Shown in pieces: positions 35,403 through 43,861 of a stretch of 64,000 nt of DNA. Every line of letters begins with the position of its first letter. The first letter of the stretch is position 1. The stretch comes from an uncultured Chitinophaga sp. (GTDB lineage: Bacteria; Bacteroidota; Bacteroidia; Cytophagales; Cyclobacteriaceae). Below the pieces are notes generated by a model. The model was not told the origin of the DNA and did not search any database. It was given only the letters and a program-made list of their open reading frames with translations. The stretch covers positions 496,001-560,000 of the forward strand of contig CABHOK010000007.1 in assembly GCA_902168205.1 (NCBI GenBank), written 5' to 3'. The translations under genes were made by a program, and so were the position numbers.

Positions 35403-36485
35403 TTATTCGGTATATACTTTCAGATGAGAGATCACGCTCTTGGGCTCCTGATACTCAAATGCGATCTTATCGTTATCCTTCACTTTTCTCAATCCTTCCA
35501 GGAGGATCTTTTCATCTGCCTTCAATCCATTCTTTATTATATATATATCCGGCATTTCTGCTGCGATCGCGATCTCGCGCTGTCTCACCACATTCTCTTT
35601 GTCAATCACAAATACATACTTCTTCTCAAGAATCTCAAAGGTTGCTTTCTGTGGAATGATGATCGCGTTTTTGAGTGGCACAGCCATGAGTATATTTCCG
35701 GTTTCACCGTGTCTTAGTAAACCTTCCGGGTTCGGGAACGTTGCTCTGAACGCTATATTTCCCGTCTCATTATTAAAGTCCGCTTCGATGGTTTCAACCA
35801 CACCGGTATATTTAAATTTCTGCAGGTTCGCCATGACCAGGTTTACTTTCATCAGACTGTCCTTTTTTGCTTTTGATTTATAGTCCAGGTATTCCGCTTC
35901 CGGAACATTGAAGTAAACCCACATCTTGCTGTTATCCGATAAGGTAGTAAGCAGATCGCCTTCGTCCACAAGACTTCCCAGTCGTACCTGGAAGTGGTCC
36001 ATGATACCATTGAAGGGTGCTCTTATTTCGGTAAATCCTAAATGAACCTGAGCCAATGCCAACTCTGCTTTAGCTTTATCAAATTTAGCTTTCGCCAATG
36101 CAAGCTCGTTCTTCGATACTATATTACTATCGGCCAGTGCCTTTGTATTTTTGTATTCGATCTCAGCAAAGCTGGCTTCCGCCTGTGCCTTCTGCAGTTC
36201 AGCCTTATATAGCATCGGCATGATCTGGAACATGAGCTGTCCTTTCTTCAGAGATTGTCCTTCATCAACAAAAATTTTCTCCAGGTAGCCTCGTTCCAAA
36301 GCTCTTAGTTCGATGTGACTGATGGACCGAATCTGACATACATATTCTTTAGTAACCAGTGTGTCTTTCAGGAGCGGGCTGGTGACATAGAACTTTGTCT
36401 CTTCTTCCTTTTCTTCTTTTTTAGATTCGCAGCTTGTAGAGCACAACAGGGCACACAAGCTCAAAAGCATTAGCATTTGCTTCAT
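35403..36485 (-). CDS. RND efflux periplasmic adaptor (membrane fusion protein)
   Basis: 360 residues, lipoprotein signal ending LLCSTSC (Cys about 19) followed by ESKKEEKEEE. Lipoyl/barrel-sandwich halves (LRALERGYLEKIFVDEGQSL, GFTEIRAPFNGIMDHFQVRL) flank a coiled-coil hairpin (about 95-140); beta-barrel and membrane-proximal domains follow. First gene of the efflux operon. Confidence 0.93.
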   Translation of the reverse strand: MKQMLMLLSLCALLCSTSCESKKEEKEEETKFYVTSPLLKDTLVTKEYVCQIRSISHIELRALERGYLEKIFVDEGQSLKKGQLMFQIMPMLYKAELQKAQAEASFAEIEYKNTKALADSNIVSKNELALAKAKFDKAKAELALAQVHLGFTEIRAPFNGIMDHFQVRLGSLVDEGDLLTTLSDNSKMWVYFNVPEAEYLDYKSKAKKDSLMKVNLVMANLQKFKYTGVVETIEADFNNETGNIAFRATFPNPEGLLRHGETGNILMAVPLKNAIIIPQKATFEILEKKYVFVIDKENVVRQREIAIAAEMPDIYIIKNGLKADEKILLEGLRKVKDNDKIAFEYQEPKSVISHLKVYTE

Positions 36486-36647
36486 AGTAATTATTATTGT
36501 TTCTCGATAGTTTTTCGCTTGGAACTTCTAAGGCGTGTAATGAGACAGAACACACCGATGCACCATGTGATTTGCTTACAATGGAAGCATAGAAGTATAA
36601 ATCCGAAGTGGGGACACAGGTAAATTAACTACCCGCAGAAATATGAA

Positions 36648-37076
36648 TCATATCCTGAATACCAGGAATACGAGATACCGATATGATTCGGTATAAGAAG
36701 AATTTTTGTAGAAGGATGAAACTCCTGTATTGCTGCCGGACAGGTATCCGGACGTTAGTGCCAGAAATGCTGAAGTAAAATAGTGACTGCCATCCAGATG
36801 TTTTTTGAAAGAGATGAGATCATGTTCATCTTCGCTCTCCTCTTCTTCCCTGATCTCAGTAACATCTATCTTAAATACTTCATGCTTTCGATCGGATGAA
36901 GACGCGCTGTAGAAAGGAGACGTCACCAGTTGTTCGTTACCAACAACTACATCTTCTGACTTTTCAGAAATCGATGATGTATGACGAGCATCGTGACCGG
37001 CACGAACATCCAGTTGGCTAAATCCGCTCAACAGGAACGTGTACAGCAGAAAAAATCTGGTGATAGATTGTCTCAT
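36648..37076 (-). CDS. Exported protein of unknown function
   Basis: 142 residues with a signal peptide (FFLLYTFLLSGFSQLDVRA). A strongly acidic stretch EIREEEESEDEHDLISFKKH lies in the middle, and the C-terminus is aromatic (YRYLVFLVFRI). I recognise no domain. It lies 162 bp before the adaptor gene on the same strand, so a link with the efflux operon is possible but not shown. Confidence 0.6.
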   Translation of the reverse strand: MRQSITRFFLLYTFLLSGFSQLDVRAGHDARHTSSISEKSEDVVVGNEQLVTSPFYSASSSDRKHEVFKIDVTEIREEEESEDEHDLISFKKHLDGSHYFTSAFLALTSGYLSGSNTGVSSFYKNSSYTESYRYLVFLVFRI

Positions 37077-37498
37077 CGGGGCGCTAATGTATACAAAGAT
37101 GGTTTTACAGACAAGTGTCTAAATTTTTGATGTCGCATATAACGATTGCGCGGACATGCTGGTCGACAGCACAAAGTAAAAATCCGTTGCAAGCGCGCCA
37201 TTACGAATGAACATTGGCTCAGACGACAATCGTATACCACGAAGTTGATTCAGCGCTACGATCGATTGGAGAAAATTTATTAATGATTTCATATTGGTAA
37301 ACAGGCTTCACTAAGTACTGCAGGTTTACCCTTAGAGACATGAAACTTCAGCAGGTCACATTTGTTTAAAAAAAAATGCAACGTCTGGGGTACTGTTTTT
37401 CGCAATGTCTCCAAACGTTTGGTTGACTCACACGATTGCAATCGCTCTCCTGAAGACATTTAGAAAAAGCGAGGAATGCTCTCCCCGCTTTTTTATTT
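37077..37498. other. 422-bp intergenic gap with two small palindromes
   Basis: No gene seen. CCAAACGTTTGG at 37411-37422 is a perfect 12-bp palindrome and GATTGCAATC at 37435-37444 a perfect 10-bp one. The right end holds a terminator. The left part should contain the promoter of the unknown exported protein gene. Confidence 0.5.
37463..37496 (-). terminator. Terminator of the SRPBCC-SnoaL operon
   Basis: AAAAAGCG-A-GGA pairs with TCC-C-CGCTTTTT around the loop ATGCTC, 3 bp after the SnoaL-like stop codon. A-run on one side and T-run on the other allow termination in both directions. Confidence 0.82.
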
Positions 37499-37882
37499 TC
37501 AATAAAAGAATTGTTCAGAAACAATCTTGCCATCTTTCACTTCGTACATCATGATCTCGTTGATCTCTATCCTTCCGAAACCTTCCACGGTTATATCAAC
37601 ATGCCTGCCTACGGCAAAATGATTGCCGGCTACAAGGGGCTGTGTTGTGCTCCGTTTATGAGCAGCCGTGATGCGCTTCACCCAGTCCTCACCTTTCTTG
37701 CGGACAAGTGTCTTACCTTCCGCATACGTAAAGTATGGAGAGTCTGGAGGCTCCATGCTTTTTACAGCATCAGCAAATAATTCATCCTGTATTTCAAACC
37801 ACTTCTCCTGCTGTGCAAGCTCGTTGAATCGTGCAGCCACTTCCAGTGTAGTATATGTATTTTTAGTTTCGGTTGCTATCAT
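37499..37882 (-). CDS. SnoaL-like / NTF2-fold protein
   Basis: 127 residues of a single cone-shaped NTF2-like domain: AARFNELAQQEKWFEIQDEL at the first helices, then the strands GRHVDITVEGFGRIEINEIM and the end YEVKDGKIVSEQFFY, typical of SnoaL-like proteins. No signal peptide. It follows the cytosolic SRPBCC gene by 25 bp and closes that operon. Such proteins bind or isomerise small hydrophobic compounds; the substrate is unknown. Confidence 0.8.
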   Translation of the reverse strand: MIATETKNTYTTLEVAARFNELAQQEKWFEIQDELFADAVKSMEPPDSPYFTYAEGKTLVRKKGEDWVKRITAAHKRSTTQPLVAGNHFAVGRHVDITVEGFGRIEINEIMMYEVKDGKIVSEQFFY

Positions 37883-37907
37883 GGTATATATAGTCTTGTT
37901 GATCCTA

Positions 37908-38354
37908 TTATTTTCTTTTCTCCGGTGTTCCTTTACCTGTCTTGATCAGGTTTAACAAACTGCCGCGTATATAGTGGCTCCACGCATTCGAACAATCGCG
38001 ATAACAATCTATAGCCGGTACTAAACCGATATGTGTGAACTGAATTTCAGTTTTATCCGGATGACTATATATTTCAAAGCTGATTTTAGTATCTGTCCAC
38101 TCCTCCTGGTCTTCCACAAAATTGAGTCTACTGTCGGTTACTAACCAGACAACTTTTTTACCTGGAATAACCTCGACTAATTTTTGAGTGGAGACGTGTA
38201 CATCATCGAAACGAACTGTAAATTCATCATTCAGTTTTTGTGAACTGCCTTCTATATTCTCGGTCCACCACTTCGAAACACTGTTGATACTTTGAAATGC
38301 TTCCTGTGCCGAAACATTTACGGTCAGACTAATGCTTAAATTATTTTCTTTCAT
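37908..38354 (-). CDS. SRPBCC (AHSA1/START-like) domain protein, cytosolic
   Basis: 148 residues without a signal. SRPBCC marks: VNVSAQEAFQSINSVSKWW, then VWLVTD, TKISFEIYSHPDKTEIQFTH and a C-terminal helix with WSHYIRGSLLNLIKTGKG. It is a close paralog of the product of the gene before it, with which it overlaps by 4 bp (ATGA). Hydrophobic ligand binding is likely; its true partner is unknown. Confidence 0.87.
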   Translation of the reverse strand: MKENNLSISLTVNVSAQEAFQSINSVSKWWTENIEGSSQKLNDEFTVRFDDVHVSTQKLVEVIPGKKVVWLVTDSRLNFVEDQEEWTDTKISFEIYSHPDKTEIQFTHIGLVPAIDCYRDCSNAWSHYIRGSLLNLIKTGKGTPEKRK

Positions 38355-38959
38355 TTTGTTTTGGATTGCAGATTTCCGTTATCAGTATACTCATCGATCA
38401 GTTGCTGGTTAAAGCCCCCTTCTTTCGGATTCGGTTGACCTTTACCTGTTACAATGAGATCATGTAAACTGGTATGTATATAGTTTGTCCACGCATCCTG
38501 ACAGATATCATAACACTCATATTCAGGAACCAAACCCAGGTGCGTAAAACGGAGTTGCGTCTGATGGTTCATTTCCGAGATCTCAAAAATGATTTTCGTG
38601 CCTTTCCATTCGTGTTTGTCTTTCGTGAAATTGAAATAGTTATCTTCGACAAGCCAGACTACTTTTTTATCCGGCACGATTTCAATCAATTTCAATTTTG
38701 CGCGGTGTACATCCTGATAGTGATAGTTAAACTCAGCATGAAGCTTGTCGGTGTTGCCTTCGATTTCTTCTGACCACCATCCCCGAACATTATTAATAGC
38801 ATAGAATACTTCTTTCGGAGTCTGATCGACTAATAAAGTCGTTGTGAAATCTGATGTTGTAGCCATAATTGTATCGTTTTGTTTGGGTATATCTTTCCGG
38901 ACATTGGTGTTGCATGAAGTCAAACCTATAGCAGCCAATAAAAAGTATATTGTTTTCAC
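38351..38959 (-). CDS. SRPBCC domain lipoprotein (GTG start)
   Basis: With the GTG at 38959 as start the protein has 202 residues and a clean lipoprotein signal, MKTIYFLLAAIGLTSC, then a short linker and an SRPBCC domain (LLVDQTPKEVFYAINNVRGW, VVWLVEDNYFNFT, LRFTHLGLVPEYECYDICQD). A -7 element 34 bp upstream of this GTG supports it; the ATG at 38866 would give a cytosolic protein. A C-terminal tail of about 25 residues goes beyond the domain. It is first in the operon with its cytosolic paralog, so the pair may act on the same ligand on two sides of the membrane. Confidence 0.78.
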   Translation of the reverse strand: MKTIYFLLAAIGLTSCNTNVRKDIPKQNDTIMATTSDFTTTLLVDQTPKEVFYAINNVRGWWSEEIEGNTDKLHAEFNYHYQDVHRAKLKLIEIVPDKKVVWLVEDNYFNFTKDKHEWKGTKIIFEISEMNHQTQLRFTHLGLVPEYECYDICQDAWTNYIHTSLHDLIVTGKGQPNPKEGGFNQQLIDEYTDNGNLQSKTK

Positions 38960-38992
38960 ATCGTAGCGTTTTGGTTCTGCAATTCTGTTGGA

Positions 38993-39061
38993 CAAATGTA
39001 TTGTCCGACCACGATCTCGTCCGGGTGCAGAATGGACTTTATAGTGGGTTGATTTGGACAA
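38993..39061. promoter_or_regulatory. Divergent promoter region of the SRPBCC operon and glxA-type gene
   Basis: Minus strand: -7 element TACATTTG (39000-38993), one base upstream TCGGACA, and the distal box TGTCCAAATCAACCCA followed by CTATAAAGTC (39060-39035). Spacing and sequence match 21105-21173 without gaps. The distal box ends only about 36 bp before the ATG of the divergent regulator, so the same site could also control that gene. Confidence 0.65.
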
Positions 39062-39096
39062 AATAATCACGCATCTTTATCTAAACGTTTTACCCC

Positions 39097-40083
39097 ATGA
39101 AGCAAGTGATTATCGTAATCCCCGAAGGTTATGCTAACCTGAGCAGCATAACCGGTTCGTTCGAAATCCTGACACGCGCCAATGATTATTGGCAGCGAAT
39201 GGGAAACAAACCGCTGATTGAAGTACGTTTAGCCGGCTTTGTTACTGAATTAAAATTGGATGTCGGTTTCTTCTCTATTCATCCGGAAGATATCAAAGCT
39301 ATAAACAAGACAGACCTGATCATTATACCTTCCCTTTCGCATGAGTATGATCGCATGCTGAAAGAGAACAAAGAATTGATTCAATGGATCAAGGAGCAAT
39401 ACCTTGCGGGTGCTGAAGTTGCCAGCATTTGTACAGGTGCATTTCTGCTTGCAGCAACCGGTTTACTCGAAGGCAAGAACTGCTCAACACATTGGAATGC
39501 CGCAGCCGGTTTCAAACGACTCTTCCCCAATATTAAACTGCACATTGATAAACTGCTTACAGCTGAAAAAGGTATATATACAAACGGGGGAGCCTTCTCA
39601 TTTCTGAACCTGATACTATTTCTAGTTGAAAAATACTTCGACCGCCAAACGGCTATATATTGTTCCAAAATATTCCAGATCGATATAGAGCGAACATCAC
39701 AATCTCCGTTCTTCATCTTTCAAACCCAGAAGAATCATGGTGATGAGTTGATCGGCAAGGCCCAGACCTATATTGAAGAAAATCTGGGCGAGAAGATCTC
39801 ATTCGAAGAACTGGCATCGAAGCTTGCTGTGAGCAGACGCAATTTCGACAGGCGTTTTATCAAAGCCACGGGCAACACGCCCGTAGAATATTTACAACGC
39901 GTAAAGATAGAAGTTGCCAAAAAGGCATTGGAACGGGGTCGAAAAAATATATATGAAGTAATGAGCGAAGTGGGCTACTCTGATGACAAGGCGTTTCGGG
40001 AAGTTTTCAAAAAGATAACGGGCCTCTCCCCTTTGGATTACCGCGCGAAATACAACAATGAAACCGTTCTGATTTCCAATTAA
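39097..40083 (+). CDS. GlxA-type AraC family regulator (DJ-1/PfpI sensor)
   Basis: 328 residues. The N-terminal ~195 residues are a DJ-1/PfpI class-I glutamine-amidotransferase-like domain, with the nucleophile-elbow-like VASICTGAFLLAATGLLEGK (Cys present) and STHWN. The C-terminal ~100 residues are the AraC helix-turn-helix (ISFEELASKLAVSRRNFDRR, MSEVGYSDDKAFREVFKKIT, GLSPLDYR). It is transcribed away from the SRPBCC-SnoaL operon and likely controls it. The ligand is unknown; GlxA-type regulators often answer to small metabolites. Confidence 0.92.
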   Translation: MKQVIIVIPEGYANLSSITGSFEILTRANDYWQRMGNKPLIEVRLAGFVTELKLDVGFFSIHPEDIKAINKTDLIIIPSLSHEYDRMLKENKELIQWIKEQYLAGAEVASICTGAFLLAATGLLEGKNCSTHWNAAAGFKRLFPNIKLHIDKLLTAEKGIYTNGGAFSFLNLILFLVEKYFDRQTAIYCSKIFQIDIERTSQSPFFIFQTQKNHGDELIGKAQTYIEENLGEKISFEELASKLAVSRRNFDRRFIKATGNTPVEYLQRVKIEVAKKALERGRKNIYEVMSEVGYSDDKAFREVFKKITGLSPLDYRAKYNNETVLISN

Positions 40084-40188
40084 CCATGCACAAACTTCTT
40101 TGCGTCAGCCGGAACATTTGTCCAGCCATACCGTTGTAGCTCTTATATACTCAACCATAGTCAACTTCCATACGGTAGATTGAAAAAT

Positions 40189-40824
40189 ATGAGCCTGCCT
40201 TCCGAACCTGCCAAGTTCCGGTGGTATTATATACCTGAACTGATTATTCTTTTTATCGTGATACCGGTGCTGTATCTGTTTGATACTATCCCTGTACACA
40301 AAGTTATACCATTGGTTGCATTGCTTATTTATTGTGGAAGTATACTACTGATTAAGAAACCTGCGAACGCAAGTCGTTTCAGTATAAAGGCTAACTGGAA
40401 GATAATCCTGGCCTTGTTCATTACGACCAGTATAGCCGTATACCTGTTTATATACCTCTACGTGAGCAAGGGTCTGTTTGCTGATCTGCCTGAAAACAGG
40501 AAGTTGCTCTACATGATTCTGATGTACCCGCTGTTATCAGCATTTCCGCAGGAAGTAATTTTCAGGGAGTTTTTCTTTTATCGGTATGGTACACTGTTTC
40601 GGAATCCGGCATGGATGGTGGCAGTTAACATGCTACTGTTTTCGTTCGCGCATATATACTTTGCAAGTAGCATCGTAATAATCTTTACACTTGTGGCGGG
40701 CACAATCTTCGCCATAACCTATATGCGCACACGATCACTGCTGGTGGTTTCCATTCAGCATAGTCTGTATGGACTTATGATCCTGACGTCCGGATTGGCA
40801 CAACACTTTTACAAGGCGTTTTAA
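40189..40824 (+). CDS. CPBP family (Abi/Rce1-like) membrane protein
   Basis: 211 residues from ATG 40189 (a TTG three codons earlier is less likely). Six to seven helices. CPBP motif 1 appears as PQEVIFREFFFYRY, where the usual E-E-x-x-F-R-G has Gln at the first Glu; motif 2 is FSFAHIYF and motif 3 VSIQHSLYG. The family contains membrane metalloproteases, but this variant may differ in activity. Convergent with the next gene (5 bp apart). Confidence 0.82.
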   Translation: MSLPSEPAKFRWYYIPELIILFIVIPVLYLFDTIPVHKVIPLVALLIYCGSILLIKKPANASRFSIKANWKIILALFITTSIAVYLFIYLYVSKGLFADLPENRKLLYMILMYPLLSAFPQEVIFREFFFYRYGTLFRNPAWMVAVNMLLFSFAHIYFASSIVIIFTLVAGTIFAITYMRTRSLLVVSIQHSLYGLMILTSGLAQHFYKAF

Positions 40825-40829
40825 ACCTT

Positions 40830-41234
40830 TCAGTTCGGCGAGGTGATGTATCGGGGCTTAGCCTTCGTATATATTTTGCTTGCAAAGCCCGGACAGATGA
40901 TCACCAACGATCCTTCACGATCAATGAACATCTCTCCTGCTTCATAATTTGTATTGCACGCCCCCATAGTCACCACCAGGAAATGACACGTCCACAAATT
41001 GTCTTTTACTTTTTGGATGTCTTTGTAGATAAGTTTATCAGACACGTCACACGGAAATTTTTCTTTTCCTTCTTCTACGATGGAAGCATCGGCCTTAACG
41101 ATTTCAATTTTCAGATTATCGCCCTTGCGAATCCACGCGCCGTCCAGCGACTCGGGGCGGTCGATCATTTCGAATCCCATCAGTAACGAAGAAATGCCTG
41201 TCAAAAAAACGAGGTATAGAGAATTGATTTTCAT
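40830..41234 (-). CDS. Exported lipocalin-like small protein
   Basis: 134 residues with an N-terminal hydrophobic segment (LYLVFLTGISSLLMGFEM). The mature start LDGAWIRKGDN and the alternating strands up to FIDREGSLVIICPGF recall the lipocalin-like/META type of small beta-barrel. Two or three Cys (PCDVSD, WTCHF, GACNTN) may form disulfides. Function unknown. Confidence 0.65.
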   Translation of the reverse strand: MKINSLYLVFLTGISSLLMGFEMIDRPESLDGAWIRKGDNLKIEIVKADASIVEEGKEKFPCDVSDKLIYKDIQKVKDNLWTCHFLVVTMGACNTNYEAGEMFIDREGSLVIICPGFASKIYTKAKPRYITSPN

Positions 41235-41375
41235 AGATGCTTGTGTGTAGTCTTATGAGCAATATATGCTTTTCGTTTCGGCAAAGTCACCAGTATATTT
41301 CCTAATTAAAACTATTTTTATTGAATCGAGGATCAATAACTTTCCCGGTCATCCAAAAATTAGTTATTTCATCTC

Positions 41376-42566
41376 ATGGACGTTACGCTCACGAAATCAC
41401 AAGCTCGTAAAATTATCCTTCATGCCGCTGCCCTGTCCAAACGGGCACAGTTTGGCAAAGGCAAAGAAGCCGTTTATAAAGCCATTGAACATCTTGGCTT
41501 TGTACAAGTTGATACAAACTATATTGTTGAACGGGCACATCATCATACCCTCGCAGCACGCATACCCGACTATAAAGCAGAATGGCTGGAAGAACTTCAG
41601 GCAGACGGACGCATCTTCGAGTTCTGGACATTTGCAGCCGGATATATACCTATACATGACTATCGTTTTTCACTGCCGGTAAAAGCCAGCTTTCAGTCGC
41701 GAAGAAAAGCGTTAACACAGGCCGAGATCAACCTGATGCGAAAAATACTGGACCGCATTTCGCGGGAAGGTCCGCTGATGGCCCGCGACTTTGAAAACGA
41801 CCGCACCACCAAAAGCTCAGGCTGGTGGGACTGGCGTCCATCCAAGGTTGCACTTGAGCGCCTCTACCTCGATGGAAGCCTGATAACAAGTCGAAAGGAA
41901 AATTTTCAGAAAGTATATGACCTGCCCGAAAATATACTCCCCGCTGACATCGATACGTCCATGCCCACCGATGCAGAGTTTGCACGCCACGTTATAAAAC
42001 GTACCTTGAACGTGCTGGGTATAGCATCGTTGAAAGAGATTGCCTTCAGTGCTCGTTATGTTGACCACTCGATAAAAACAGAGATCCAAAAACTCATTGA
42101 CGAAGGTGAGGTATATACGGTATCAATTTCAGACATGAAAACTTCGCAGCTCTACATGTTGCCGGAGTATAAAAAGAAAAAGATTACGCTGTCAGAAGAT
42201 ATATTTATACTTTCCCCGTTCGATATCATTAACGTACACCGCCACAGGCTACGAGACTTTTTTGACTTCGATTACCAGGTAGAATGCTTTGTACCCAGGG
42301 CCAAGCGCAAGTATGGATACTTCTCCCTTCCGATCCTGACCGGTGATACATTTATAGCCCGCATGGATTCCAAAGCAGATCGCAAACAACGAACGCTGAT
42401 CATTCACAACCTGCACTTCGAGTCCATCAAACTCACGAAAGCAATGATCACCAAAGTTTGTGATGCCATCGAAGCTTTCGCAAAATTCAATCAATGCGAA
42501 AACATCATCCTTGAAAAATGTAATGATAAGGCCGTGATGAAGGTGATTCAGAATAATTTCAAGTAA
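41376..42566 (+). CDS. ycaQ: YcaQ-like (HTH_42) DNA glycosylase
   Basis: 396 residues, usual length. Winged-helix repeats of the HTH_42 family: N-terminal LTKSQARKIILHAAAL, the catalytic-site-like QVDTNYIVERAHHHTLAARI (the Q-x-D motif of the AlkX/YcaQ glycosylases), WDWRPSKVALERLYLDG, and the later LSPFDIINVHRHRLRDFFDF. YcaQ-type enzymes open DNA interstrand crosslinks by removing alkylated bases. It stands alone on the plus strand. Confidence 0.87.
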   Translation: MDVTLTKSQARKIILHAAALSKRAQFGKGKEAVYKAIEHLGFVQVDTNYIVERAHHHTLAARIPDYKAEWLEELQADGRIFEFWTFAAGYIPIHDYRFSLPVKASFQSRRKALTQAEINLMRKILDRISREGPLMARDFENDRTTKSSGWWDWRPSKVALERLYLDGSLITSRKENFQKVYDLPENILPADIDTSMPTDAEFARHVIKRTLNVLGIASLKEIAFSARYVDHSIKTEIQKLIDEGEVYTVSISDMKTSQLYMLPEYKKKKITLSEDIFILSPFDIINVHRHRLRDFFDFDYQVECFVPRAKRKYGYFSLPILTGDTFIARMDSKADRKQRTLIIHNLHFESIKLTKAMITKVCDAIEAFAKFNQCENIILEKCNDKAVMKVIQNNFK

Positions 42567-42876
42567 AAACGAGGTCATCCCGTGTACGGAAGTTCACCCT
42601 GCCATTAAACATTTTTTTGAAAAATAGAGTATATATCCGTCAAAAATTTTCTTACAAATAAAGACTTCATCCTGAAATCGAAGCGATCGCGGCCAATAGG
42701 CTCTGCGTTACAGGCTTAGGTTTGGAGTCCCATTTTTTGGAAGTTTTTCCCTGCGAAATCAACATTTCTTCGTATCAATTTTCATGTATCTTAGCAACCG
42801 CTTTTTCAGAACTGGGCAAATCGTTTTAAGCTTAAGACTGGAAAGGTTTTTAAAATAAAAAAACAAAAAGAATTTT
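42567..42876 (+). other. 310-bp gap with promoter of the small coiled-coil gene
   Basis: No gene. TATCTTAGCAACCGC at 42787-42801 looks like a Bacteroidota -7 region (one base off TAnnTTTG), about 85 bp before the next ATG; an exact TAGGTTTG lies further off at 42717-42724. The last 35 bp before the ATG are very A-rich (AAAATAAAAAAACAAAAAG), typical of strong translation starts in this phylum. Confidence 0.45.
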
Positions 42877-43101
42877 ATGGCGAAGGAAATTGCAAAAGAG
42901 AATCCCGTTATTGACGCACTTCGAAAACTAAAAGAAGAAGAGGCAGAGTTGATGGTAAAATTGAAGCCTGTTCAGGAAGCTATTGGTGCACTTGAAAAAA
43001 TCGTAGACAAATCTGCAAAGAAAGTTAAACCAGCGAAAGACAGTGCAGACGCATCGAGCGTTGAAGAAAATACACCAGAGCCTGTTGAAGACGCTCAATA
43101 A
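42877..43101 (+). CDS. Small charged coiled-coil protein
   Basis: 74 residues, no signal. A single amphipathic helix VIDALRKLKEEEAELMVKLK followed by PVQEAIGALEKIVDKSAKK, a heptad-like pattern, and a disordered acidic tail ending EPVEDAQ. The A-rich leader suggests good expression. No known domain; might be a structural or scaffold peptide. Followed by an inverted repeat that may serve as its terminator. Confidence 0.6.
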   Translation: MAKEIAKENPVIDALRKLKEEEAELMVKLKPVQEAIGALEKIVDKSAKKVKPAKDSADASSVEENTPEPVEDAQ

Positions 43102-43110
43102 TGTATTTGA

Positions 43111-43189
43111 TTGTAAAATTGGAAGATTGAAAGATTTGAAAATTTCGAATACCAACGGCATACAATCTTTTAATCTTCCAATTTTACAA
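43111..43189. repeat. Inverted repeat, ATTGGAAGATTGAAAG family, copy 1
   Basis: Arms at 43111-43136 and 43164-43189 are 26 bp long with one mismatch (left arm starts TTGTAAAATTGGAAGATTGA); the loop is 27 bp. It lies between two convergent genes, so it could end transcription, but the same sequence family occurs twice more in this window at other places. Confidence 0.8.
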
Positions 43190-43205
43190 TATTCCAATCC
43201 CCTCC

Positions 43206-43718
43206 TCACTTCTTCTTCAACGCAAGTGCACTGACCAACGCTACCACCAATCCTATAGGCAGCACTTCGGCAAAGGTTATCAGTATAACAAACACAGGCG
43301 TTTTATAGAGTTCGCGAAAATTTTGCATGTCTTGCTTTCGTTCGGCCAACTCCGTTGCTGTTGCTCCATCCCGCGTAGCCTGCGCTAACACGTGAAGAGT
43401 ATATTTGTCCAGGTAATCGGGGATCACCAGGTAATAATAGAACAGCCACACGACCACGTACATGGTAGAGCCGGCAAGGGCAATCAACGCCCCGGTCTTG
43501 AACGCTTTACCAAAAGAAATATGACCGTTTAGTTCTTTGTTACGATAATTCCGGATACCGAAAAAGATCAGTGAAAACATAATGACCATCGCAGTATACC
43601 CGAGAACGTCATTGCTTTCAAAATTTGGATTGGTGTAACACAAGTTGGCCATGTAGACCATATTCACGGTCATGATAATACCGAGAATGAGTCCAAAGAT
43701 GATAATGTTGCGCTTCAT
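43206..43718 (-). CDS. DUF4199 membrane protein
   Basis: 170 residues with about four helices. Typical DUF4199 features: an N-terminal helix, GYTAMVIMFSLIFFGIRNYR, the stretch GHISFGKAFKTGALIALAGS and the last helix with PIGLVVALVSALALKKK. The function is unknown. It lies downstream of a membrane LuxR-type gene (144 bp, filled with repeat copy 2), a common pairing in Bacteroidota. Confidence 0.82.
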   Translation of the reverse strand: MKRNIIIFGLILGIIMTVNMVYMANLCYTNPNFESNDVLGYTAMVIMFSLIFFGIRNYRNKELNGHISFGKAFKTGALIALAGSTMYVVVWLFYYYLVIPDYLDKYTLHVLAQATRDGATATELAERKQDMQNFRELYKTPVFVILITFAEVLPIGLVVALVSALALKKK

Positions 43719-43780
43719 ACTTTTGATTTTTCAACACCCGAAACTACAACGGTACGCCTATCGGACGTTCATACTTTGGT

Positions 43781-43860
43781 ATGAAATTGAAAAATTGGAA
43801 GATTAGAAGATTGAAAAATTCGCCAATCCTTCAATTTTACAATATTTCATTTTTCAAATT
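43781..43860. repeat. Inverted repeat, ATTGGAAGATTGAAAG family, copy 2
   Basis: Left part AAATTGAAAAATTGGAAGAT (from 43784) and TAGAAGATTGAAAAATT; right part CAATCCTTCAATTTTACAAT (from 43823). Arms are imperfect. It lies between the LuxR-type gene end and the DUF4199 start, abutting the LuxR stop. Confidence 0.65.
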
Positions 43861-43861
43861 C

